Assembly (NCBI GenBank): GCA_900770325.1
Contig: CAAGKE010000119.1
Location: 1 to 7,730, forward strand
Origin: Lachnospiraceae bacterium
Lineage (GTDB): Bacteria > Bacillota > Clostridia > Lachnospirales > Lachnospiraceae
Length of the DNA stretch: 7,730 nt
Direction of reading: 5' to 3'
Of this stretch, positions 1 to 6,848 are shown one piece after another. The translations under genes and the position numbers were made by a program. Below the pieces are notes generated by a model. The model saw only the letters and a program-made list of their open reading frames with translations, did no database searches and was not told where the DNA came from. How positions within the stretch are numbered: the stretch's first letter is position 1; each line of letters opens with the position of its first letter.

Positions 1-1
1 A

Positions 2-76
2 GGAAACATTTCAGGGACGTCCTTAGCTGAGATGAAATCCACCGCCTACGGAAACCCGGCGCGAAGGCTCTCCTGA
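2..76 (+). CDS. C-terminal tail of a possible TnpB (RNA-guided nuclease/transposase accessory), 5' truncated
   Basis: The + strand frame beginning at base 2 is open from the window edge to a TGA at 74-76 and reads as 24 residues that include LAEMKSTAYGNPARRLS. Poorly conserved C-terminal tails of this style are common after the zinc-finger and RuvC part of TnpB proteins in Clostridia. TnpB is an omega-RNA-guided DNA nuclease that helps IS200/IS605 elements persist. None of its catalytic or zinc-binding residues lie inside the window, so the assignment rests on the tail, on the structured DNA that overlaps and follows it, and on the end motif near 107. Whether the full gene is intact cannot be judged here. 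With so few residues, a chance open frame remains possible. Confidence 0.33.
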   Translation, partial: GNISGTSLAEMKSTAYGNPARRLS

Positions 77-107
77 GCGTCGCTGGTTGAAGTTGGCGGT
101 TAGTTCA
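41..107 (+). ncRNA. Omega-RNA-like structured 3' region at the element's right end
   Basis: Four nested stems can be drawn on the + strand: ACCGCC (41-46) with GGCGGT (95-100); AACC (53-56) with GGTT (85-88); GCG (59-61) with CGC (81-83); and GCTC (67-70) with GAGC (75-78) closing a TCCT loop. They overlap the end of the TnpB-like frame and run to the presumed element boundary. This is where omega-RNA scaffolds sit, with the guide being the flanking DNA just beyond (here from about 108). The stems are seen in the sequence, but their role as guide RNA is inferred. Confidence 0.3.
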
Positions 108-214
108 TCGAAGCGTTGTCCCGTTTCCGTGAGATGTACGCCTGCTTCGAAACATCGTCCTCAATATACACTCCTCAATGTACGCATAAACAACAGCCCC
201 GAAAGCCGCAGAAC
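108..214. other. Spacer between the element end and the MATE stop codon; no gene recognised
   Basis: About 107 bp with no coding region I can support and no clear intrinsic terminator for the minus-strand operon that ends at 215. It contains small repeats: TCCTCAAT at 158-165 and 172-179, ATGTACGC at 134-141 and 178-185, and an inverted pair TCGAAGC (108-114) and GCTTCGA (144-150). A minus-strand open frame runs through here, but it mostly overlaps the MATE 3' end in another frame and resembles nothing I know. Confidence 0.5.
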
Positions 215-1579
215 CTATCGGACTTTCTTCCCGGCAGTACGGATGTAGGAATTTCTGTAGAATGAATACAAAAGCTGAAGCATCATCACACACCATAATA
301 CCGGTTCACAAAAAATCACCGCATAATACTGGTATCTGGGAATCAGCACAACAACAAACAGTATTTTTCCGATACACTCCGTCACGCTGGAGAGCACCGG
401 AAGAAGCTTCTGCCCAATTCCCTGCAGGGCATTACGCAGATTGGACAGCGTGCCCAGTGCAATAAAAAACGGAGCCACGATTCGAAGGTACAGAGAGCCA
501 TTTCGAAGCACTGTCTCATTTCTGGATCCGGATATCAGAGCCACCAGCGCAGGGGCTCCTGTCCACAGGAGCAGTACCATCACACCGGTCACTGTCAGAT
601 TATAGACCGCTGCACAGCGTATCGCCTTCCGGATCCTTTCCGGCTGCCCCGCCCCCCTGTTTTGGGAAGTAAAAGTGGATATCGCCATAGACATAGAGAA
701 AAAAGGCATCACGCAGAATAAAAAGATTCTCCTTGCTGTGGTATGAGCGGCAATCGTCAGATAGCCCAGTCCGTTGATTCCATACTGCAGGATCACAGAA
801 CCGGCCGCAACGATACTGTTCATAAAACCCAGAGCCAGCCCCTGGCTCAGCATCTCCGCCGTCATCTCTTTTTTCAGAACGAAATCCTTCCGTCCAGGTA
901 ATATTTCCGGACATTTCCGAAACATATAGATCAGACAAAGGAGCACCGAACAGCCCTGGGCGATCACCGTCGCCACAGCGGCTCCCCTTACTCCCATTTT
1001 CACAACTGCAATAAACAGATAATCCAGCACTATGTTCAACGCAGAAGATATCATCAAAAAAACCATGGGTACCAGACTGTTCCCCGTGGCATTGAGAATA
1101 CCAGAGCAAAGATTAAAGGCCACCATCACCACAGTAAACATGGTAATGGCAGAAATATAGCTTTCCGCTTCCGGCAGCACCTCTTTTGGCGTATCCAGAA
1201 GCTCCAGCAGCGGACGGCAGCCCAGCTGGGCGATCACGGTCACCAGCACCGCGATCACTGCTCCAATCACTGCCGCAGTGGCTACCGAACGGTGAAAACG
1301 TCCTTCGTCTCCTGCGCCGTAACATCTTGCGATCACAATGGCCAGCCCGTTTCCGATCCCCAGAGCAAAACCCACCAGAAGATCATAAATGGGGGAGCTG
1401 GCGCCTATTGCAGCCAGCGCAGTTTCCCCCAGAATATTTCCCACTAATGTCACATCAATGGTATTATACAATTGTTGAAATACATTGGAAACCAGCAGCG
1501 GAAGGGAAAACAGCAGCAGAGATCTCATAATGCTCCCATTCAGCAGATCCACACTGGTTTTTGATTTTTTCATGTTCAT
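215..1579 (-). CDS. MATE-family multidrug/metabolite efflux transporter
   Basis: A 454-residue inner-membrane antiporter of the multi-antimicrobial extrusion family, which exports drugs or metabolites in exchange for Na+ or H+; the substrate cannot be told from sequence. The N-terminal half opens with the family signature SLPLLVSNVFQQLYNTIDV (about residues 25-43), followed by VGNILGETALAAIGASSPIY. A second, related half begins near residue 246 (GLALGFMNSIVAAGS). About twelve hydrophobic segments are spread over the whole length, and 454 residues is normal for the family, so the gene looks intact. The ATG at 1579-1577 lies 13 bp after the carB stop. A second ATG two codons later (1573-1571) is an alternative start. 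No good Shine-Dalgarno precedes either, only AGGG overlapping the carB stop, so translation is probably coupled to carB. It is likely the distal gene of a carA-carB-MATE transcript. Family call firm, substrate unknown. Confidence 0.95.
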   Translation of the reverse strand: MNMKKSKTSVDLLNGSIMRSLLLFSLPLLVSNVFQQLYNTIDVTLVGNILGETALAAIGASSPIYDLLVGFALGIGNGLAIVIARCYGAGDEGRFHRSVATAAVIGAVIAVLVTVIAQLGCRPLLELLDTPKEVLPEAESYISAITMFTVVMVAFNLCSGILNATGNSLVPMVFLMISSALNIVLDYLFIAVVKMGVRGAAVATVIAQGCSVLLCLIYMFRKCPEILPGRKDFVLKKEMTAEMLSQGLALGFMNSIVAAGSVILQYGINGLGYLTIAAHTTARRIFLFCVMPFFSMSMAISTFTSQNRGAGQPERIRKAIRCAAVYNLTVTGVMVLLLWTGAPALVALISGSRNETVLRNGSLYLRIVAPFFIALGTLSNLRNALQGIGQKLLPVLSSVTECIGKILFVVVLIPRYQYYAVIFCEPVLWCVMMLQLLYSFYRNSYIRTAGKKVR

Positions 1580-1592
1580 ACAGTAAGCGGCC

Positions 1593-4500
1593 CTATATCT
1601 GTGCGATATCGATCAGCGTCAGCTGCCTGGAATCCGTGTTTTCCAGACTGGAGATCAGCGCCTTCGCCGTATCAATGGCTGTCAGCACATTTACACCTGT
1701 CTCGATGGCATTTCTTCGGATCACAAAGCCGTCATGGCTCTTTTCCACACCCTGAGAAGGAGTATCAATAACCAGATCGATCCGGTGTCCCAGGATCAGA
1801 TCCAGAATATTGGGTGATTCCTGTTCGATCTTTCTGGTCATGCGCACCTGGACATCCGCATCCATCAGAGCCTTTGCCGTACCCTTCGTAGCAAAAATGT
1901 TATATCCCAGTGCTTCGAACCTCTTCGCGATCTGCACCGCCTCTTCTTTATCCTCATCCCTTACGGAAATAATCATATTCTTATACTTGGGAAGCCGGAT
2001 CCCGGCTCCGATGAAGGCTTTATACAGCGCTTCATTAAAGTTTGCCGCAATTCCCAGGCACTCACCGGTAGACTTCATTTCCGGCCCGAGGCTGATATCC
2101 GCATCCCGGATCTTCTCAAAAGAGAATACCGGCATCTTAATTGCGAAATAATCCGCTTCCTTCTGCAGCCCCGGTGTATATCCCAGATCCCTGATCTTTG
2201 CGCCCAGAATCACTCTGGTGGCCAGCGGCACAATGGGAATACCCGTCACCTTGCTGATATACGGAACAGTCCGGCTGGAACGGGGATTCACCTCGATTAC
2301 ATATACTTCCTCATGACTGACAATGAACTGAATATTGATCAGACCGATGACATGCAGGGATTTTGCCAGACGTCTGGTATATTCCTCTATGGTAGCCTTG
2401 GTCTTTGCAGTCAGGCTCTGAGCCGGATATACGGAAATACTGTCTCCGGAATGAATACCCGCACGCTCAATATGCTCCATAATACCCGGAATCAATACTT
2501 CTTCTCCGTCACAGACCGCATCCACCTCGATTTCCTTGCCCACCAGATACTTATCCACCAGTATCGGATGCTCCTGGGCGATCTGATTAATAATACCGAT
2601 ATATTCGTCAATATCTTCATCATTGATGGCAATCTGCATGCCCTGACCTCCCAGTACATAGGAGGGTCTTACCAGAACCGGATATCCCAGCTCATTGGCT
2701 GCTTTCTTTGCCTCTTCTGCGGTAAATACCGTATGTCCCGCAGGACGCGGAATCTGACACTGCTCCAAAATGGCATCGAACAGTTCTCTGTCCTCGGCTG
2801 CATCCACATTTTCCGCAGAAGTTCCCAGGATCTTCACACCCATTTTCATGAGTGCTTCCGTCAGCTTGATCGCTGTCTGGCCGCCAAACTGAACCACCGC
2901 GCCATCCGGCTTTTCCAGGCGGACTACATTTTCCACATCCTCCGGTGTCAGCGGCTCAAAATACAGCTTATCCGCAATATCAAAGTCTGTGCTGACCGTT
3001 TCCGGATTGTTGTTGATGATAATCGTTTCGTAGCCTTCTTTCGAAAATGCCCAGGTACAGTGAACAGAGCAGAAATCAAATTCGATACCCTGACCGATTC
3101 GAATGGGTCCGGAACCAAGCACCAGCACCTTTTTCTTTCCGCTGGTTTCCTCTGCCTCATTCTCACTGCCGAATACAGAATAATAATACGGAGTTTCCGC
3201 AGCAAATTCCGCTGCACAGGTATCTACCATTTTATAAGCTGCAATGATGCCGTTGTCATAACGCATCTGCTTGATTTCTTCTTCGCTCTTTCCGGTGAGA
3301 CGGGCAATTACATTGTCCGGGAATTCGATCCTCTTTGCTTCCTTTAAAAGCGTAACGGTCAGCTCCTGTGTCTTCAGGGCCTGTTCCATTTCCACCAGGA
3401 TCGCGATCTTATCAATAAACCATACATCGATTTTTGTGATATTATGGATCTCTTCATAATCGAAACCGCGGCGCAGAGCTTCCGCGATCACCCAGATTCT
3501 CCGGTCATCCACCTTGTGAAGCTGTGCCCGAAGCGCTTCCTCACTGAGATCACTGAAATCATAGGACAGCAGACAATCCACATGCTGTTCCAGTGACCGG
3601 ATCGCTTTCATCAGACCGCCCTCAAAATTATCACAGATGCTCATCACCTCACCGGTAGCTTTCATCTGTGTGGTCAGATCGCGCTTTGCTCCGATAAACT
3701 TGTCAAAGGGCAGACGCGGCATCTTTACCACGCAGTAATCCAGCATAGGCTCAAAGCTGGCATAGGTCTTTCCAGTAATAGCATTTTTAATTTCATCCAG
3801 GGTATAACCCAGAGCAATCTTTGCCGCCACCTTGGCAATGGGATATCCGGTAGCTTTGGAAGCCAGTGCGGAAGAACGGCTCACACGGGGATTTACCTCG
3901 ATTACACAATATTCAAAGCTTTCCGGATGCAGAGCAAACTGTACATTACAGCCTCCGGTAATCTTCAGCTCGCTGATGATATTCAATGCAGAGGTACGCA
4001 GCATCTGGTATTCCTTATCTCCCAGAGTCTGGGAAGGAGCCACTACAATACTGTCTCCGGTATGCACACCAACCGGATCGATATTCTCCATGTTGCAGAC
4101 CGTGATCACATTGCCTGCGCCGTCCCGCATAACCTCATACTCGATCTCTTTCCATCCGGCAATACAGCGCTCCACCAGCACCTCGCCCACACGGCTCAGA
4201 CGCAGTCCGTTGGAAAGGATCTCCACCAGTTCCTCATGATTATTGGCGATACCGCCGCCGCTTCCGCCCAGTGTATAAGCAGGACGCAGCACCACCGGAT
4301 AGCCGATCTTTGCCGCAAAGGCCTCTCCATCCTCAACACTGTTCACCACCAGGGACGCAGCCACCGGCTCATGGATCTTTTCCATGGTATCTTTAAATTC
4401 CTGACGGTCCTCCGCTTTGCGGATCGTCTCCGCAGTGGTACCGATCAGTTTCACATTATGCTCTTTTAAAAAGCCTCTCTCTTCCAGCTCCATAGCCAGA

Positions 4501-4790
4501 TTCAATCCGGCCTGTCCTCCCAGAGTGGGAAGTACACTGTCCGGCTTTTCTTTCAGGATCAGTTGTTCCACCACCTCTACCGTCAAAGGCTCGATGTAAA
4601 CGTGATCCGCAATATCCTTATCTGTCATGATGGTGGCCGGATTGGAGTTAAGCAGCACCACCTCAATGCCCTCTTCCTTCAGGGAACGGCAGGCCTGAGT
4701 ACCTGCATAGTCAAATTCAGCAGCCTGTCCGATGATGATCGGGCCGGAACCGATTACCAGTACTTTTTTAATATCAGGATTCTTAGGCAT
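1593..4790 (-). CDS. carB: Carbamoyl-phosphate synthase large subunit
   Basis: A 1065-residue cytosolic subunit that makes carbamoyl phosphate from bicarbonate, two ATP and ammonia channelled from CarA, feeding pyrimidine and arginine synthesis. The two homologous ATP-grasp halves are plain. The first starts KKVLVIGSGPIIIGQAAEFD (8-27) and carries RPAYTLGGSGGG (169-180) and VIEVNPRVSRSS (296-307). The second starts KKVLVLGSGPIRIGQGIEFD (553-572) and carries RPSYVLGGQGMQI (708-720) and VIEVNPRSSRT (831-841). The C-terminal ~130 residues form the MGS-like allosteric domain, including FATKGTAKAL (966-975), where UMP, ornithine or IMP bind in characterised enzymes. Length is close to the E. coli protein (1073). 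The start is fixed by GGAGGTGA (4804-4797) ending 6 nt before the ATG, inside the carA 3' end; the genes overlap by 8 bp, which implies translational coupling and balanced subunits. No missing motifs or frameshifts seen. Confidence 0.99.
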   Translation of the reverse strand: MPKNPDIKKVLVIGSGPIIIGQAAEFDYAGTQACRSLKEEGIEVVLLNSNPATIMTDKDIADHVYIEPLTVEVVEQLILKEKPDSVLPTLGGQAGLNLAMELEERGFLKEHNVKLIGTTAETIRKAEDRQEFKDTMEKIHEPVAASLVVNSVEDGEAFAAKIGYPVVLRPAYTLGGSGGGIANNHEELVEILSNGLRLSRVGEVLVERCIAGWKEIEYEVMRDGAGNVITVCNMENIDPVGVHTGDSIVVAPSQTLGDKEYQMLRTSALNIISELKITGGCNVQFALHPESFEYCVIEVNPRVSRSSALASKATGYPIAKVAAKIALGYTLDEIKNAITGKTYASFEPMLDYCVVKMPRLPFDKFIGAKRDLTTQMKATGEVMSICDNFEGGLMKAIRSLEQHVDCLLSYDFSDLSEEALRAQLHKVDDRRIWVIAEALRRGFDYEEIHNITKIDVWFIDKIAILVEMEQALKTQELTVTLLKEAKRIEFPDNVIARLTGKSEEEIKQMRYDNGIIAAYKMVDTCAAEFAAETPYYYSVFGSENEAEETSGKKKVLVLGSGPIRIGQGIEFDFCSVHCTWAFSKEGYETIIINNNPETVSTDFDIADKLYFEPLTPEDVENVVRLEKPDGAVVQFGGQTAIKLTEALMKMGVKILGTSAENVDAAEDRELFDAILEQCQIPRPAGHTVFTAEEAKKAANELGYPVLVRPSYVLGGQGMQIAINDEDIDEYIGIINQIAQEHPILVDKYLVGKEIEVDAVCDGEEVLIPGIMEHIERAGIHSGDSISVYPAQSLTAKTKATIEEYTRRLAKSLHVIGLINIQFIVSHEEVYVIEVNPRSSRTVPYISKVTGIPIVPLATRVILGAKIRDLGYTPGLQKEADYFAIKMPVFSFEKIRDADISLGPEMKSTGECLGIAANFNEALYKAFIGAGIRLPKYKNMIISVRDEDKEEAVQIAKRFEALGYNIFATKGTAKALMDADVQVRMTRKIEQESPNILDLILGHRIDLVIDTPSQGVEKSHDGFVIRRNAIETGVNVLTAIDTAKALISSLENTDSRQLTLIDIAQI

Positions 4791-5865
4791 TCTTCGTCAC
4801 CTCCATCATCTTCATAAACCGGTCAAACAGATATCCGGAGTCCTGAGGACCCGGGCATGCTTCCGGATGGAACTGAACAGTAAAAATATTCTTTCCGGTG
4901 TAAGACAGACCTTCATTGGTTCCGTCATTTACATTCCGGAACGCAGGTACCGCCACTGCAGGATCCAGCCGATCCGTATCCACCACGTAACCATGATTCT
5001 GGGATGAAATATAAACTCTTCCGGTAGACAGATCCTTTACCGGATGGTTGCCGCCCCGATGCCCGTATTTCATTTTATACGTATCCGCTCCGGTAGCCAG
5101 CGCCATCAGCTGATGCCCCAGGCAAATAGCAAATATGGGAATATCTGTCTCATACAGCTTCCGGATCTCTTCGATGATGGTGGTACATTCTTTGGGATCT
5201 CCCGGTCCATTGGAAAGCATAATGCCGTCCGGTCTGTCGGCGATGATCTCCTCCGCCGTTGTCAGTGCCGGATACACTGTCACCTGGCAGCCTCTCTGAT
5301 TCAGATTTCTGGCGATGTTCCGTTTTGCTCCCAGATCCAGCAGCGCCACCCTGGGTCCTTCTCCCTCCAGCACATACTTTTCCCGGCAGGTCACCTTTTC
5401 CACCACTTTTCCGGTGGTATATGCTTTTAATCTGGGGATAATCTGAGATAAATCGGTATATTCCTTCGTGGTAATCATACCATTCATGGTACCTTTTTCC
5501 CGAAGGATCTTGGTCAGTGCCCGAGTATCGATACCAGCGATACCGGGAATGTCATATTTTGATAAAAAGTTTTGAATCGTATCTGTAGAACGGAAATTGC
5601 TGGGAAGACGTGATAATTCTCTGACAATGAAACCATCGGGCCAGGGCCGTTCTGATTCCATATCCTCATAACAGATGCCGTAATTTCCTATCAGCGGATA
5701 AGTCATCGTCACCGCCTGCCCTGCATAAGAGGGGTCCGTCAGGACTTCCAGATAGCCGGTCATGGATGTGTTAAATACAATTTCACTGATGACTTCCCGG
5801 TCAGAACCAATACTGGTCCCTGTGAATACCGTGCCGTCCTCAAGGATTAGAAAAGCCTTTTTCAT
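4783..5865 (-). CDS. carA: Carbamoyl-phosphate synthase small subunit (glutamine amidotransferase)
   Basis: A 360-residue cytosolic subunit that hydrolyses glutamine and passes ammonia to CarB. The N-terminal CPSase small-chain domain spans about residues 1-160, with the conserved stretch FNTSMTGYLEVLTDPSYAGQ (31-50). The class I glutamine amidotransferase domain follows from about 171 (PRVALLDLGAKRNI). The catalytic triad is visible: the nucleophile Cys248 in FAICLGHQ, and His333 and Glu335 in QFHPEACPGP. The oxyanion-strand motif LSNGPGDP (217-224) is also present. Length fits the family. The start at 5865 gives the expected MKKAFLILEDGTVF opening; a modest GGTGA lies just upstream. It is the first gene of the carA-carB-MATE unit, with a long leader and strong promoter upstream. 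The domain order, catalytic residues and carB neighbour make this certain. Confidence 0.99.
   Translation of the reverse strand: MKKAFLILEDGTVFTGTSIGSDREVISEIVFNTSMTGYLEVLTDPSYAGQAVTMTYPLIGNYGICYEDMESERPWPDGFIVRELSRLPSNFRSTDTIQNFLSKYDIPGIAGIDTRALTKILREKGTMNGMITTKEYTDLSQIIPRLKAYTTGKVVEKVTCREKYVLEGEGPRVALLDLGAKRNIARNLNQRGCQVTVYPALTTAEEIIADRPDGIMLSNGPGDPKECTTIIEEIRKLYETDIPIFAICLGHQLMALATGADTYKMKYGHRGGNHPVKDLSTGRVYISSQNHGYVVDTDRLDPAVAVPAFRNVNDGTNEGLSYTGKNIFTVQFHPEACPGPQDSGYLFDRFMKMMEVTKNA
4797..4804 (-). promoter_or_regulatory. carB ribosome binding site inside the carA 3' end
   Basis: The minus strand reads GGAGGTGA, a strong match to the anti-16S sequence, 6 nt before the carB ATG at 4790. It is made of the last carA codons, so ribosomes finishing carA can restart on carB. 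It decides the carB start. Confidence 0.85.
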
Positions 5866-5898
5866 ACTTTCACCGTATTCCTTTCCTTCTATGTCTTT

Positions 5899-5912
5899 AA
5901 AGCCGCCCTCTC
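5899..5912 (-). repeat. Leader repeat, copy 2 (GAGAGGGCGGCTTT)
   Basis: The minus strand reads GAGAGGGCGGCTTT here. It matches the copy at 6002-5989 at 13 of 14 positions, 90 bp away in the same orientation. It lies about 35 nt before the carA start. Confidence 0.55.
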
Positions 5913-5988
5913 ACACTTTTCAAACTATAATGCGCTCCAGGGCCGCCGGTAACTGCGCGTATCTATTAACATACAATTTTACTTGAAA

Positions 5989-6002
5989 AAAGCCGCTCTC
6001 TC
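5989..6002 (-). repeat. Leader repeat, copy 1 (GAGAGAGCGGCTTT)
   Basis: The minus strand reads GAGAGAGCGGCTTT followed by more Ts. The CGGCTT core is complementary to AAGCCG at 6044-6039, as is that of the downstream copy, so the two copies could compete for the same upstream partner. Confidence 0.55.
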
Positions 6003-6012
6003 TCCGATACGC

Positions 6013-6037
6013 AAAAAAAAAGAGTAAACGCTCTTTT
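6013..6037 (-). terminator. Intrinsic-terminator-like hairpin in the carA leader
   Basis: On the minus strand AAAAGAG (6037-6031), a CGTTTA loop and CTCTTTT (6024-6018) form a 7-bp stem whose 3' arm runs into a total of nine Ts (6021-6013). The stem has only two G-C pairs, so alone it would be weak. It may be strengthened by an outer AAGCCG/CGGCTT pairing (6044-6039 with 5995-5990). It lies about 40 nt downstream of the predicted start of transcription. Confidence 0.4.
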
Positions 6038-6082
6038 CCGGCTTCCAATGAGCAGTTCCGAAGAATTACTCAAATTGTTAGA

Positions 6083-6111
6083 ATTATACTATAAACATTT
6101 TCATATTGCAA
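6083..6111 (-). promoter_or_regulatory. Predicted sigma-A promoter of carA-carB-MATE
   Basis: On the minus strand a perfect -10 TATAAT (6088-6083) lies 17 bp from TTGCAA (6111-6106), which matches the -35 consensus at 4 of 6 positions. Transcription would start near 6076. The -35 box is only about 18 bp past the stop codon of the upstream tetR gene, so it probably uncouples car expression from tetR. Confidence 0.65.
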
Positions 6112-6129
6112 CCATTTTCTTCTATGGTT
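6110..6129. repeat. Inverted repeat touching the carA -35 box
   Basis: AACCAT (6110-6115) and ATGGTT (6124-6129) form a 6-bp inverted repeat with an 8-nt spacer. It lies between the tetR stop codon and the carA -35 element and overlaps the last two bases of that element. It could be a weak hairpin or an operator half-site pair; short repeats like this also arise by chance. Confidence 0.3.
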
Positions 6130-6677
6130 TATGCATTTCCGCCGCCTTCCTCCAAAGGGATACCGAACTTTTCACAAAACATCACCGCCATATCATCCTC
6201 GCTTTCTTTTGCCCCATTTTTCAGCCACATGATTGCAGTGTTAAACAAAGCTCCCATATAAATATACAATTCATACTTTTCAATTGAATGATTCGGCATT
6301 GTTCCCGCAATTTCCTCATGAAACCGGTTCAGTTTTTCCAGAAGAATGGAGCCATAGCCAAACTGATACAGATCCAGTACGATCTCCCGGTACATCTGAA
6401 AATAAGTAAAGCTGTTCTTTACATTTTGATACGTATAGCAGCCTATTTCATCACACTCCAACGTATGATAATACTCCTCCAGCACATCATCGATCAGTGT
6501 AAGCAGTACATCCTCTTTAGAATCATAATTCCGGTAAAAGGATACACGGGCAACGCCAGCTGCCTGAATCAGCTCCGTGATCGTAATGGAGGAATAACTC
6601 TTTTTATGCATCAGTTCCAGCAGTGCCTTTGCGATACTTACCTTCACCCGCAAATTCGCTTCTTTTCTTTTATCCAT
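6129..6677 (-). CDS. TetR/AcrR-family transcriptional regulator
   Basis: A 182-residue predicted DNA-binding repressor. The N-terminal helix-turn-helix is clear: LRVKVSIAKALLELMHKKSY (9-28), then ITITELIQAAGVARVSFYRN (31-50) and YDSKEDVLLTLIDDVLEEYY (51-70), the classic TetR layout. The remaining ~110 residues are helical and would form the ligand and dimer domain; the ligand cannot be read from sequence. The frame is open upstream to 6845, but I chose the ATG at 6677-6675. It gives the normal TetR N-terminus and follows the purine-rich AGAGGGGGAGC. The longer version would add 56 non-family residues and start almost at the predicted transcript start. It is divergent from the DegV-like gene across a 215-bp spacer with two inverted repeats, so autoregulation and control of degV are plausible. 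It also lies upstream of carA on the same strand, but carA has its own promoter. Confidence 0.9.
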   Translation of the reverse strand: MDKRKEANLRVKVSIAKALLELMHKKSYSSITITELIQAAGVARVSFYRNYDSKEDVLLTLIDDVLEEYYHTLECDEIGCYTYQNVKNSFTYFQMYREIVLDLYQFGYGSILLEKLNRFHEEIAGTMPNHSIEKYELYIYMGALFNTAIMWLKNGAKESEDDMAVMFCEKFGIPLEEGGGNA

Positions 6678-6739
6678 GCTCCCCCTCTTTCCTTTCCAAC
6701 GGATCCTGTTGCTTCCATCTTTCCCTGGAAGGAACTGCC

Positions 6740-6770
6740 ATGTTACTGTAAACAGCATGAACCGTAACAT
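6740..6770. repeat. Inverted repeat ATGTTAC/GTAACAT in the tetR-degV spacer
   Basis: ATGTTAC (6740-6746) and GTAACAT (6764-6770) are perfect 7-bp inverted arms 17 bp apart. GTAACA occurs again at 6852-6857, inside the tetR -10 region. It could be a regulator binding site. The role is inferred from position only. Confidence 0.4.
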
Positions 6771-6801
6771 CTGATACAATTTTCCGGTTTTTGTATCAGA
6801 T
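6769..6801. promoter_or_regulatory. Perfect 11-bp dyad, candidate TetR operator or leader hairpin
   Basis: ATCTGATACAA (6769-6779) and TTGTATCAGAT (6791-6801) are exact reverse complements separated by 11 bases centred on CCGG. The core TGATACA appears a third time at 6829-6835, just downstream of the predicted tetR transcript start. This spot between divergent genes fits an operator for the neighbouring TetR protein. The arms would also form a stable stem in the tetR leader RNA. There is no U run after it on either strand, so it is not an intrinsic terminator. Confidence 0.55.
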
Positions 6802-6848
6802 TGGTGTCTTGTGAAAAAATTATACGTATGATACAGTTGTTCCATATT

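Larger units (their letters stand above)
1..107 (+). mobile_element. Right end of an IS200/IS605-type (TnpB-bearing) element, truncated by the window
   Basis: The first ~107 bases combine three things typical of the 3' end of an IS605-group element: the last codons of a reading frame with a TnpB-like tail, a dense set of nested stems, and a terminal GGCGGTTAGTTCA resembling the right ends of this family. No target-site duplication is expected, because these elements move as single strands by peel-and-paste. The left end, any TnpA gene and most of TnpB lie outside the window. Position 107 as the boundary is inferred from the end motif and is not proven. It could instead be unrelated intergenic DNA. 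Confidence 0.42.
5866..6076 (-). promoter_or_regulatory. carA 5' leader, candidate transcription attenuator
   Basis: An untranslated leader of about 210 nt lies between the predicted transcription start and carA. It contains a hairpin followed by a long U run (6037-6013), then a second CGGCTT followed by more Ts that can pair with the AAGCCG just before the hairpin. The hairpin's CTCTTT arm could instead pair, with one wobble, with the AGAGAG run about 20 nt downstream. Competing pairings of this sort are the hallmark of attenuation, and pyrimidine genes in Firmicutes are often controlled that way. I do not find a good PyrR-binding consensus, so the signal sensed is unknown. Confidence 0.4.

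Noticed and set aside
105..296. Minus-strand 63-codon frame crossing the MATE 3' end
   Set aside because: Most of it is the MATE coding region in another frame. The part in the spacer resembles no known protein, and there is no separate ribosome binding site I trust.
600..1325. Minus-strand frames of 169 and 70 codons inside the MATE gene
   Set aside because: They are alternate frames of a full-length, clearly recognisable transporter and have no family resemblance.
2313..3347. Long + strand open frame (344 codons) opposite carB
   Set aside because: It lies wholly antisense to the highly conserved carB, its protein is Cys/His/Arg-rich with no recognisable family, and such frames arise from carB codon usage.
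5866..6076. PyrR-binding element or T-box in the carA leader
   Set aside because: No convincing match to the PyrR loop consensus, and no T-box sequence (UGGNACCGCG-like) could be found.
6769..6801. Reading the 11-bp dyad as an intrinsic terminator
   Set aside because: The stem is not followed by a T run on either strand, and it lies between divergent genes rather than at a gene end.
6678..6845. Longer tetR start adding 56 residues
   Set aside because: The added residues are not TetR-like, the ATG sits almost at the predicted transcript start, and a purine-rich ribosome binding site precedes the shorter start.
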